Source: Burkholderiales bacterium UBA4657 | GTDB taxonomy: Bacteria > Pseudomonadota > Gammaproteobacteria > Burkholderiales > Burkholderiaceae_E | DNA length: 29,286 nucleotides | Assembly (NCBI GenBank): GCA_002405475.1 | Contig: DHLX01000028.1 | Location: 1 to 29,286 of the forward strand | Reading direction: 5' to 3' | Notes under the pieces: model-generated | Told to the model about the DNA's origin: nothing | Seen by the model: the letters and a program-made list of their open reading frames with translations, nothing else | The model's database searches: none | Shown here: in pieces, positions 1 through 6,238 of the stretch | Numbering within the stretch: position 1 is the first letter of the stretch | Layout: the number at the start of each line of letters is the position of its first letter | Position numbers and translations under genes: made by a program

Positions 1-14
1 ACGTTAAATGGGGG
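1..14 (+). other. Probable frameshift site at a five-G run in the chemoreceptor gene
   Basis: G10-G14 is a run of five G. Upstream, frame 1 encodes T-L-N-G-G. Downstream, the receptor frame is the one starting at 8, which is closed by TAA at 5-7. A four-G version would give an uninterrupted T-L-N-G-A-T-S-L-Q-E reading. This may be a real indel, a slippage site or a sequence error. Only 14 bases are visible, so it is tentative. Confidence 0.4.
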
Positions 15-1312
15 CTACTTCACTGCAGGAAACGGCCAAGCGTATTGAAACCGTAATGCAAGATTTTGGAAAATTATCTTTGAATGAAGAGGAAAAACAG
101 CAGGTAAATACCTTATTTGAACTTAAAAAGAAACTGGACAAAGCAGCTGAGGACATTTCCGAGGTTGCCAAGCAAGGCGATACATTCGAAGCCATCAGTC
201 GGTTGCAGTCCACTTATCTCCCTGCTTTGTCTGAATACTCCAAAGGTCTACAAAAGTTCAATGAAGATCAACAAAAGATACGCGACCTGAGACTTGAGGA
301 AATGAAACGGTTTCAATCGTTCTCTATGATGCTTACCCTTACTGTCACTGCCGTAGGAACCTTGTTCGGACTATTTTTGGCATGGAATATCAGCCGTTCA
401 ATCATCATTTCCCTCAATCAGGCACTGAATCTGGCAAGCCAGGTCGCTTCAGGAGATTTGAGAGAAATGCCAAAATCTGACCGTAAAGATGAGTTCGGTG
501 CTTTGCTACGATCTCTGTCCAGTATGACCGAAGCCCTGAGAAGCATTGTCACTAAAGTTCGAACCAGCTCCGACCACATTAATACGGCCAGCCAGGAAAT
601 AGCGAGCGGGAATAGTGATCTATCACAGCGCACCGAACGTCAGGCTGCCAATCTGCAAATGACAGCCAGTTCGGTCGAAGAACTCACGGCTACTGTCACA
701 CAGAGCGCAGATACGGCGCGACAGGCTAGCCAATTGGCGGCATCGGCATCGGAGGTGGCGCGGCGTGGGGGTAGTGTGGTGAGTGATGTGGTTAATACGA
801 TGGGCGAAATTACCGCTTCTTCTAAAAAGATTTCGGAAATTATTGGCGTAATTGACGGCATTGCGTTCCAGACCAATATTCTGGCCTTGAATGCCGCAGT
901 AGAGGCTGCCCGAGCTGGAGACCAGGGTCGTGGTTTTGCTGTCGTCGCGGGTGAAGTACGGGCACTGGCGCAGCGCTCGGCCTCGGCGGCCAAGGAAATC
1001 AAGGAATTGATCAATGCCTCGGTGGCCAAAATCCGCTCTGGGTCGGATTTGGTACAAACTGCGGGTGAAACCATGACCGAAATTGTTGAATCAGTACAGC
1101 GCGTGACTGATCTGATCGGCGATATCAGTGCCGCAACGACCGAGCAGTCGAGCGGCATTAGTGAAGTGAATACTGCCATCAGTCAGTTGGATCAAATGAC
1201 CCAGCAAAATGCCGCTTTGGTCGAGCAGTCGTCCTCGGCTTCTATGTCGTTGCGCGAAGAAGCCGCCAAACTGTCTGAATCGGTTTCAGTGTTTCGTATT
1301 GATAAAGCTTAG
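8..1312 (+). CDS. Methyl-accepting chemotaxis protein, 5'-truncated or frameshifted
   Basis: Transmembrane chemoreceptor that signals through CheA/CheW. The visible 434 residues hold the end of a periplasmic four-helix-bundle sensor (about 1-104), one membrane helix (about 106-128), a HAMP domain (about 129-181) and a long cytoplasmic coiled coil. Its hairpin tip carries the hallmark IDGIAFQTNILALNAAVEAA segment followed by EVRALAQRS. No C-terminal CheR-binding pentapeptide is seen; the protein ends VFRIDKA. The first transmembrane helix and the start of the sensor are missing. The ATG at 8 follows directly on an in-frame TAA at 5-7 and is unlikely to be the native start. Frame 1 reads T-L-N-G up to a five-G run at 10-14, and removing one G would join it to the receptor frame (N-G-A-T-S-L-Q-E-T). 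The ligand cannot be predicted. Confidence 0.9.
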   Translation: MGATSLQETAKRIETVMQDFGKLSLNEEEKQQVNTLFELKKKLDKAAEDISEVAKQGDTFEAISRLQSTYLPALSEYSKGLQKFNEDQQKIRDLRLEEMKRFQSFSMMLTLTVTAVGTLFGLFLAWNISRSIIISLNQALNLASQVASGDLREMPKSDRKDEFGALLRSLSSMTEALRSIVTKVRTSSDHINTASQEIASGNSDLSQRTERQAANLQMTASSVEELTATVTQSADTARQASQLAASASEVARRGGSVVSDVVNTMGEITASSKKISEIIGVIDGIAFQTNILALNAAVEAARAGDQGRGFAVVAGEVRALAQRSASAAKEIKELINASVAKIRSGSDLVQTAGETMTEIVESVQRVTDLIGDISAATTEQSSGISEVNTAISQLDQMTQQNAALVEQSSSASMSLREEAAKLSESVSVFRIDKA

Positions 1313-1402
1313 ATGTCGTAATGCTTTGAATCAGCACATGATGGCAATTCAAAAGCGGTGACTGGCTGTTGAAATCTGAATGCGAGAGCCATAGCACAAG
1401 AT

Positions 1403-1408
1403 TACAAT
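1403..1408 (+). promoter_or_regulatory. Candidate -10 element directly before the EI24 gene
   Basis: TACAAT lies six bases before the ATG at 1415, which would put the transcription start on or next to the start codon. No Shine-Dalgarno sequence is visible between them and no good -35 box is seen. If real, the message would be leaderless. Low confidence. Confidence 0.25.
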
Positions 1409-1414
1409 GGTGTC

Positions 1415-2242
1415 ATGGCACCATTCCTTATTTCTTTTTTCAAGGCGCTACGCTCACAACTGCATCCACGCATGCTGCTCCTGACACTCCTGCCTTTTTT
1501 GGTGGGTGGCGCTTTGTGGGTGTTTCTGATCTGGTGGGCTTGGGAACCGAGCGTTAATGCCCTGCAACAATGGCTCGGCAGCTTCAGACCGCTCACCTGG
1601 CTGGGTCGGGTGCTGCAGCAGGTATCCTGGTTCCAGTGGAGCTTTCAGTGGGAAAAATTCCTGGCCCCGATTCTCCTCAGCCTGCTCATGCTGCCACTGC
1701 TGGTTATGACTGTAGTCACCATTACGGGTCTCATAGCAGCACCATTGGCTGCCCGACAGGTTGCGTCTCATTACTACCCGCAATTTAAACCACGCCCCGG
1801 TTGGCGTTTTTTTTCCAGTGTGTGGCACTCCTTGCTGGTGACCCTGGTTTTCTTTTTTTCCTGGCTTGTACTCTTGCCATTGTGGCTCATTCCTCCACTT
1901 GGCGTCATACTTCCAGTGATTTTATGGGGCTGGCTGACATATCGCATCCTGTTTTTTGATGTCTTGAGCGACTATGCCAGCGTAGAAGAAATACGTATCC
2001 TTGCATTAAAGCACCGCTGGTCTTTATGGTGTCTTGGCATGGTTCTGGCGCTGCTCGCTGCATTGCCGGCACTACTCTGGATAGGCGGCATGGCGCTGTT
2101 TGTATTTGCACCGCTTGCGGCACTGTTGATGCTATGGCTATATGTACTCATTCTGGTGTATTCAGCGCTGGTATTTGCCCATTATGGCTTTTTTTTACTG
2201 ACGCAATACAGACGTCAGACCTTTGAGGAAAATGCACTATGA
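1415..2242 (+). CDS. EI24/CysZ-family integral membrane protein
   Basis: Inner-membrane protein of 275 residues resembling the EI24 (etoposide-induced 2.4 / CysZ-like) family. Hydrophobic segments lie at about 21-43, 82-112, 136-181 and 204-262; the longer ones probably form paired or re-entrant helices, as in CysZ. CysZ itself takes up sulfate in enterobacteria, but most betaproteobacterial members are uncharacterised, so no substrate is assigned. There is no convincing ribosome-binding site before ATG 1415. The stop overlaps the next gene's start (ATGA, 2239-2242), so the two are probably translationally coupled. Confidence 0.8.
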   Translation: MAPFLISFFKALRSQLHPRMLLLTLLPFLVGGALWVFLIWWAWEPSVNALQQWLGSFRPLTWLGRVLQQVSWFQWSFQWEKFLAPILLSLLMLPLLVMTVVTITGLIAAPLAARQVASHYYPQFKPRPGWRFFSSVWHSLLVTLVFFFSWLVLLPLWLIPPLGVILPVILWGWLTYRILFFDVLSDYASVEEIRILALKHRWSLWCLGMVLALLAALPALLWIGGMALFVFAPLAALLMLWLYVLILVYSALVFAHYGFFLLTQYRRQTFEENAL

Positions 2243-3042
2243 GTTTTGGTTTGATTATTATTGGCGATGAAATTCTATCCGGCAAGCGCGAAGACAAACA
2301 TCTTGCGCAGGTCATCAAAATGTTATCTGAGCGGGGACTGGCCTTGTCCTGGGCGCATTATCTGGGCGATGATTTTGCCGCCATACAGGCTTTTTTGAAG
2401 CGCAGCTTTAACCGTAACGACATTGTTTTTTGCACTGGCGGCATTGGCGCCACACCCGATGACCATACGCGCCAGGCGGCCGCAGCGGCGGCCGAGGTGC
2501 CGTTGGCAAGACATGCAGAAGCAGCGCGTTGCATCGAGTTGCGTGCTAACGAAATAGCTATCGAAAAAGGTCTGCCCAGCCCGGTGGACATGACGACACT
2601 GGAAAACCAGCAACGCCTGCATATGGCAGATTTACCCCAGGGCTGCGAACTGATTCCAAACCCATATAACAAAATTCCAGGGTTTTCGATTGGGCAGCAC
2701 TATTTCATGCCAGGTTTTCCTGTCATGGCCTGGCCCATGGTTGAATGGGTACTGGATACCAAATATACGCACCTGTTTCATAAGAATGAACAAAGAGAGT
2801 GCTCGGTGATTGTTTTTGGTGCATTTGAAGCCAGTTTGACGCCCTTGATGAACGACATTGAAACGCGCTTTCGTGATGTCAAGGTTTTCAGTCTGCCATC
2901 GGTGGGTGATGCGACTCAGCCCGCGCACATTGAGCTAGGCGTCAAGGGTCCGATCAAGCATGTCGATTTGGCATTTGGTGTACTACTCGATGCACTGGAG
3001 CAACTACCGAAAGTGCGCCTGGGCGACAAACAGCACCGATAA
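2239..3042 (+). CDS. CinA-type molybdopterin-binding (MoCF) domain protein
   Basis: Cytoplasmic protein of 267 residues with the MoCF_biosynth/MogA-like fold used by the N-terminal part of CinA (competence/damage-inducible protein A). The N-terminus IIIGDEILSGKREDKH matches the family GdEil.G...D.n motif. CTGGIGATPDDHTRQA (residues 65-80) is the GG.G.T.DD substrate-binding loop, with Ala where many members have Pro. It lacks the C-terminal NMN-amidohydrolase domain of full-length CinA. Members of this short type are often annotated competence/damage-inducible protein A, but their reaction is not established. It overlaps the EI24 gene by 4 nt, so the two genes are probably one operon. Confidence 0.85.
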   Translation: MSFGLIIIGDEILSGKREDKHLAQVIKMLSERGLALSWAHYLGDDFAAIQAFLKRSFNRNDIVFCTGGIGATPDDHTRQAAAAAAEVPLARHAEAARCIELRANEIAIEKGLPSPVDMTTLENQQRLHMADLPQGCELIPNPYNKIPGFSIGQHYFMPGFPVMAWPMVEWVLDTKYTHLFHKNEQRECSVIVFGAFEASLTPLMNDIETRFRDVKVFSLPSVGDATQPAHIELGVKGPIKHVDLAFGVLLDALEQLPKVRLGDKQHR

Positions 3043-3046
3043 AAAA

Positions 3047-3070
3047 AGCCCGACTGGTGAGAGTCGGGCT
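3047..3070 (-). terminator. Intrinsic terminator of the phasin gene
   Basis: Perfect 9-bp stem (AGCCCGACT / AGTCGGGCT) with a 6-nt loop. On the minus strand it runs into seven T (A3041-A3047 on the plus strand), making it a good rho-independent terminator for the leftward phasin transcript. It begins just after the cinA-type stop, so it may also stop the rightward message weakly, but there is no T tract on that side. Confidence 0.85.
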
Positions 3071-3075
3071 TGAAA

Positions 3076-3094
3076 TTGGCACTTGCGGTGCCAA
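3076..3094 (-). other. Second stem-loop in the phasin 3' region
   Basis: TTGGCAC / GTGCCAA form a perfect 7-bp stem around a 5-nt loop, located just before the terminator hairpin in the leftward transcript. It is followed there by TTTC, so it may be a tandem terminator or an mRNA 3'-end stabiliser. Confidence 0.55.
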
Positions 3095-3108
3095 GGAGAC
3101 AACCTGAT

Positions 3109-3136
3109 GGTGCGAAGCAATTAGTTTGCCAGCACC
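3109..3136 (-). other. Third, interrupted stem-loop after the phasin stop codon
   Basis: GGTGC (3109-3113) pairs with GCACC (3132-3136), and GCAA (3117-3120) with TTGC (3126-3129), separated by a small internal loop. It lies 15 nt past the phasin stop in the leftward transcript. Confidence 0.4.
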
Positions 3137-3150
3137 CAATCTTGTAACAG

Positions 3151-3714
3151 TTAAGCTGCTTTTTTCATTTTCGAAACGGAAGCAGCGGTCTGGTTGGCGG
3201 CTTTTACAGTAGCGTTGGTCGCAGCAGCTACATTAGCTTCCGTCATTTCTACAATCTGCTTGGTCGCTTTGGTCAGCGAGTCGTAGGCGCTGTTAGCAGC
3301 GGCAACGGCTGATTTGAGCATGGCTACTGCAGATTCAGAGCCGGTAGGAGCGTTTTTACCGATCGAGTCGACCAGAGCTGCGAATTTTTTATTGCTGTCA
3401 GCCAGTTGGGCTTCGGCAAACTTGACGTATTCAGCACGGGTAGCGTTAGCAATTTCACCCGCATGACGTGAATAGGCGATTGCTTTCTCGGCATTGGGTT
3501 GGGCCAAAGCGACGCCAAACTGGACGAATTCCTGGGCGTCACGCAATTCCAGGGCTTCTTTCGCCTTGTCAGCGCTTTCGGTCAGGCTGGCTTTGATGGC
3601 GTTAATGTTCAGGTCAACCAGCTTCTCAACACCTTCCAGAGTTTTGCTGGACAGGCTGAAAAATTGGTCTAAATTGGCTTTATAAGCCGATGTGAGTTGT
3701 TCAGGGGTTAACAC
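3151..3714 (-). CDS. phaP: Phasin (polyhydroxyalkanoate granule-associated protein)
   Basis: Phasins coat intracellular PHB/PHA granules and control their number and surface. This 187-residue product has the family architecture: an N-terminal LTPEQL...NLDQFFSLSSKTLEGVEKLVDLN amphipathic helix region, a long Ala/Lys/Glu-rich helical body without membrane spans or signal peptide, and a low-complexity Ala/Thr/Lys C-terminus. The start is GTG at 3714, preceded by a GAGGAG Shine-Dalgarno (complement of 3721-3726) with 6-nt spacing. No PHA synthase or depolymerase is nearby, so it is an orphan locus, as is common for phaP. A promoter, a dyad at the transcription start and strong 3' stem-loops suggest a highly expressed, repressor-controlled gene. 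Confidence 0.93.
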   Translation of the reverse strand: MLTPEQLTSAYKANLDQFFSLSSKTLEGVEKLVDLNINAIKASLTESADKAKEALELRDAQEFVQFGVALAQPNAEKAIAYSRHAGEIANATRAEYVKFAEAQLADSNKKFAALVDSIGKNAPTGSESAVAMLKSAVAAANSAYDSLTKATKQIVEMTEANVAAATNATVKAANQTAASVSKMKKAA

Positions 3715-3808
3715 AGCTTTCTCCTCAGGTTAAAGTGACTGACAGTTCTAATTGCTGGAATGCAGCTCATCGACGGCATTCCGGCAACTTCGCCGGGCAT
3801 CATTTGAT

Positions 3809-3822
3809 TTGCTGCACAGCAA
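3809..3822. promoter_or_regulatory. Dyad TTGCTG-CA-CAGCAA, candidate PhaR operator
   Basis: Perfect inverted repeat with 6-bp arms and a 2-bp centre, rich in TGC/GCA. It falls at about +2 to +15 of the proposed phaP transcript. PhaR repressors that control phasin genes bind TGC-rich dyads near phaP promoters. The assignment is inferred from position and sequence style. Confidence 0.45.
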
Positions 3823-3830
3823 CAGTGCTA

Positions 3831-3858
3831 AGTATAGTGGTCTTTCAGGAAAAAACAA
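3831..3858 (-). promoter_or_regulatory. Candidate sigma-70 promoter of phaP
   Basis: On the minus strand TTGTTT (3858-3853) and TATACT (3836-3831) are separated by 16 bp, about 115 nt before the GTG start. Transcription would begin near 3824, directly next to the dyad at 3809-3822. Confidence 0.5.
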
Positions 3859-4084
3859 GGGTTATTTACTGCGATGCACAAAAAAATATCTCTGGTGCCG
3901 TTACAATTTTAGTAAGTCATTGAATAAAAATGATTTTATTTATATTTAACAATCAATATATTGTCAGGTGAGGTGCTGATTCTGGGTCTGAATGTGGTTT
4001 TTAACTGCACCGCAAAATTGTAAAGTCAAAAGGGGTAATGGAATTTTATGCTTGCAGCGCATCATTTCGTGAGTAGGGTAGATC
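3859..4084. other. A+T-rich intergenic stretch between phaP and the deacetylase gene
   Basis: No gene is seen here. The part at about 3900-3965 is very A+T-rich and contains two perfect dyads: AATAAAA-atga-TTTTATT (3923-3940) and CAATATATTG (3954-3963). It may hold the promoter and operators of the rightward deacetylase gene, but I could not choose a convincing -35/-10 pair. A weak ribosome-binding site AGGG (4075-4078) precedes the ATG at 4085. Confidence 0.4.
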
Positions 4085-4999
4085 ATGCGGGCGTTTTATA
4101 GCGACCATTTTGTGCTGCCCTTGCCTGAGGGGCATCGTTTCCCTATGCGCAAGTACCGATTATTGCGAGAATGGATCGCGTTGCATCGGCCCGAGGTTCG
4201 GCTGCACGAGCCGGAAGCAGCGACTGATGCTGAGCTGGCATTGGCGCACACGCCAGACTATGTGCAACGTGTTGTACATAACCGCCTGTCATTGCAGGAG
4301 TTGCGCGAACTTGGGTTTCCGTGGTCGGAACAGATGGTCGAGCGTTCGCGTCGCTCTACTGGGGCGACCATTGGAGCTTGTCGTGCCGCCCTAAAGGAAG
4401 GCATTGCCATGAACCTAGCCGGAGGTACGCATCATGCTTACGCTGACAAGGGTTCCGGATTTTGTGTGTTTAACGACGCCGTGGTGGCGGCCCGGTTGAT
4501 GCAGAGCGAACAGGCAGAGCTGGGGAAAAGTCTGCAAGTAGCTATCATCGATCTTGATGTGCATCAGGGTAACGGTACTGCTTCGATTGCGAGTCAGGAC
4601 AACTCTATCTTTACGTTCTCGATCCACGGCGAGAACAATTTCCCATTTAGAAAAGAACAAAGCGACCTTGATATTGCCCTGCCAGATGGCACTGACGATC
4701 AGTCCTATGCTGAAGCACTGGAACGAGGATTGGCAGAAGTATTTCAGCGTAGCTGCCCGCAGCTCATCATTTATCTGGCTGGAGCCGATGTCTATGCGCG
4801 AGACCGGCTAGGCAGGCTGAGTCTGAGCCGTTGCGGTATTGCCTGGCGTGACGACTACGTCTTGCAACAGGCGCGTACCAGGAAAATACCGGTAGCAATA
4901 GCCATGGCGGGTGGCTATGGTCACGTTATAGAAGAAACTGTCCAGATACAGTGTCAAACCGTCGAAATAGCCCTAAAACACTATGGTATTTGGGCTTAA
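4085..4999 (+). CDS. Histone-deacetylase-family zinc amidohydrolase
   Basis: Member of the HDAC/acetylpolyamine-amidohydrolase/AcuC superfamily, which removes acetyl or acyl groups from amines using one zinc ion. Of 304 residues, the expected active site is complete: His116-His117 (GGTHHAYAD), Asp158 and His160 as zinc ligands in IIDLDVHQGNGTA, Asp235 in LAGADVYARDRLGRLSLS, and the catalytic Tyr278 in MAGGYG. There is no signal peptide, so it should be cytoplasmic. The segment SIHGENNFPFRKEQSDLDIALP is of the kind seen in compact bacterial and HDAC11-like enzymes. The true substrate (acetyl-lysine, acetylpolyamine or other) cannot be read from sequence. A Bug-type binding protein gene follows after 69 nt on the same strand and may be co-transcribed. 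Confidence 0.88.
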   Translation: MRAFYSDHFVLPLPEGHRFPMRKYRLLREWIALHRPEVRLHEPEAATDAELALAHTPDYVQRVVHNRLSLQELRELGFPWSEQMVERSRRSTGATIGACRAALKEGIAMNLAGGTHHAYADKGSGFCVFNDAVVAARLMQSEQAELGKSLQVAIIDLDVHQGNGTASIASQDNSIFTFSIHGENNFPFRKEQSDLDIALPDGTDDQSYAEALERGLAEVFQRSCPQLIIYLAGADVYARDRLGRLSLSRCGIAWRDDYVLQQARTRKIPVAIAMAGGYGHVIEETVQIQCQTVEIALKHYGIWA

Positions 5000-5068
5000 G
5001 TATTCCCTGTACTTGGCCGAACATGGGGGCTATTTTCATGTTGTACTAACAACGCACAGGAGACAGCC

Positions 5069-6037
5069 ATGAAACTGATCACCAAATTGCTTGCCACAGC
5101 AGCTTTAATGTCAGGGACTGCCGGTGTATTCGCGTACCCTGATCGCCCGATTCAGTTGATTATTCCGTTTGCCGCCGGAGGGCCTACTGACACGGTTGGT
5201 CGCGCCCTGGCGCAAAGCATGGGAACCGACCTGAAGCAACCGCTGGTGGCGGTTAATGTGGGCGGCGCCGGGGGTACCACAGGATCAGCCAGGGTGGCAC
5301 AGGCCAACCCCGACGGATACACCCTGCTGTTGATGCATATTGGCATGTCCACGGCGCCCTCGCTGTATAAAAAAATGAGTTTTGACCCACTCAAGGACTT
5401 TGAGTATATCGGGCTGGTGGTCGATGTACCCATGACTTTATTGGGCAAGAAAGATTTGCCAGCCAATAATTTTGCTGAACTGCAAACCTATATCAAGCAG
5501 AATGCAGCCAAGCTGAACTATGCTCATGCAGGTATCGGTTCGGCCTCGCATTTGTGTGGCATGTTGTTCATGTCAGCTATACAGACTGACTTGACGACAG
5601 TACCCTATCAAGGTACTGGCCCGGCCATGACTGCACTGTTGGGCGGTCAGGTGGATCTGATGTGCGACCAGACTACCAATACCTCGGCACAGATCAAGGC
5701 TGGAACTGTCAAGGTTTATGGCGTAACGTCACAACAAAGAGTCGCTACATTACCCAACGTTCCGACACTCAATGAGTCCGGATTGCGCGGCTTCCAGGTG
5801 GGAGTCTGGCACGGTCTTTATGCGCCAAAGGGAACACCCAAGGCAGTGCTGGATCGTCTAGTGCAGTCGCTGCAGACTAGCTTGAAGGAACCGGTGTTTG
5901 TCAAACGTATGGAAGACCTGGGCGCACGGATTTATGACACCAAGGATGCCACGCCCCAAGGCTTAAGAGCCACCCTTGAGAGCGAAATCAGTAAATGGTC
6001 GCCAGTTATCAAGCAGGCTGGCGTATTCGCAGACTAG
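5069..6037 (+). CDS. Bug/TctC-family periplasmic solute-binding protein (BugD-like)
   Basis: Extracytoplasmic receptor of the tripartite tricarboxylate transporter type, a family greatly expanded in Bordetella and relatives. A signal peptide (about 1-22, ending GVFA) precedes the mature YPDRPI start. Conserved family segments follow: PFAAGGPTD, GGAGGTTGS, PDGYTLLLMHIGM, the GSASHLCG loop and VDLMCDQTTNT. Cys163 and Cys199 sit in two binding-site loops. By its motifs it resembles the subgroup of Bordetella BugD, an aspartate binder, but ligand identity is uncertain. It has a good AGGAGA ribosome-binding site before ATG 5069 and an intrinsic terminator 30 nt after its stop. No TctA/TctB membrane subunits are nearby. 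It aligns without gaps over about 300 residues with the protein at 28235-29209, at roughly two-thirds identity by eye. Confidence 0.92.
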   Translation: MKLITKLLATAALMSGTAGVFAYPDRPIQLIIPFAAGGPTDTVGRALAQSMGTDLKQPLVAVNVGGAGGTTGSARVAQANPDGYTLLLMHIGMSTAPSLYKKMSFDPLKDFEYIGLVVDVPMTLLGKKDLPANNFAELQTYIKQNAAKLNYAHAGIGSASHLCGMLFMSAIQTDLTTVPYQGTGPAMTALLGGQVDLMCDQTTNTSAQIKAGTVKVYGVTSQQRVATLPNVPTLNESGLRGFQVGVWHGLYAPKGTPKAVLDRLVQSLQTSLKEPVFVKRMEDLGARIYDTKDATPQGLRATLESEISKWSPVIKQAGVFAD

Positions 6038-6067
6038 TGATCAGAAAGTGCCTAGCTGAATCAGAAC

Positions 6068-6090
6068 AAGCCGGTCTGTGCCGGCTTTTC
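6068..6090 (+). terminator. Intrinsic terminator after the left Bug gene
   Basis: AAGCCGG / CCGGCTT, a 7-bp stem with a 6-nt loop (TCTGTG), followed by TTC. It lies 30 nt past the Bug stop codon and ends the deacetylase-Bug unit. Confidence 0.75.
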
Positions 6091-6138
6091 GTATTTATCT
6101 AAAGTGAGTTCATAAGGCATGATTACAACACTTTGATC

Positions 6139-6168
6139 TTGCTTAGTTTTTTGCGGTGCTGATACACT
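6139..6168 (+). promoter_or_regulatory. Weak candidate promoter for the DD-endopeptidase gene
   Basis: TTGCTT (6139-6144) and TACACT (6163-6168) are separated by 18 bp, about 70 nt before the chosen start. Matches to consensus are modest. Confidence 0.3.
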
Positions 6169-6238
6169 CGCACCTGTTCTAGGCTATTTTTCCACTTGCC
6201 ATAAGAAAGTGGAGCGCTTTTGCAGGAGACTAACAATA

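Noticed and set aside
640..1179. Long open frame on the minus strand inside the chemoreceptor gene
   Set aside because: It has no recognisable domain and lies wholly within a well-supported coding region whose codon bias opens the opposite strand.
3077..3086. TGGCACTTGC resembles parts of a sigma-54 promoter
   Set aside because: The -24 and -12 elements have no spacer, and the bases are one arm and loop of a hairpin after phaP. I also saw no convincing -24/-12 site before the left Bug gene or the LivJ-type gene.
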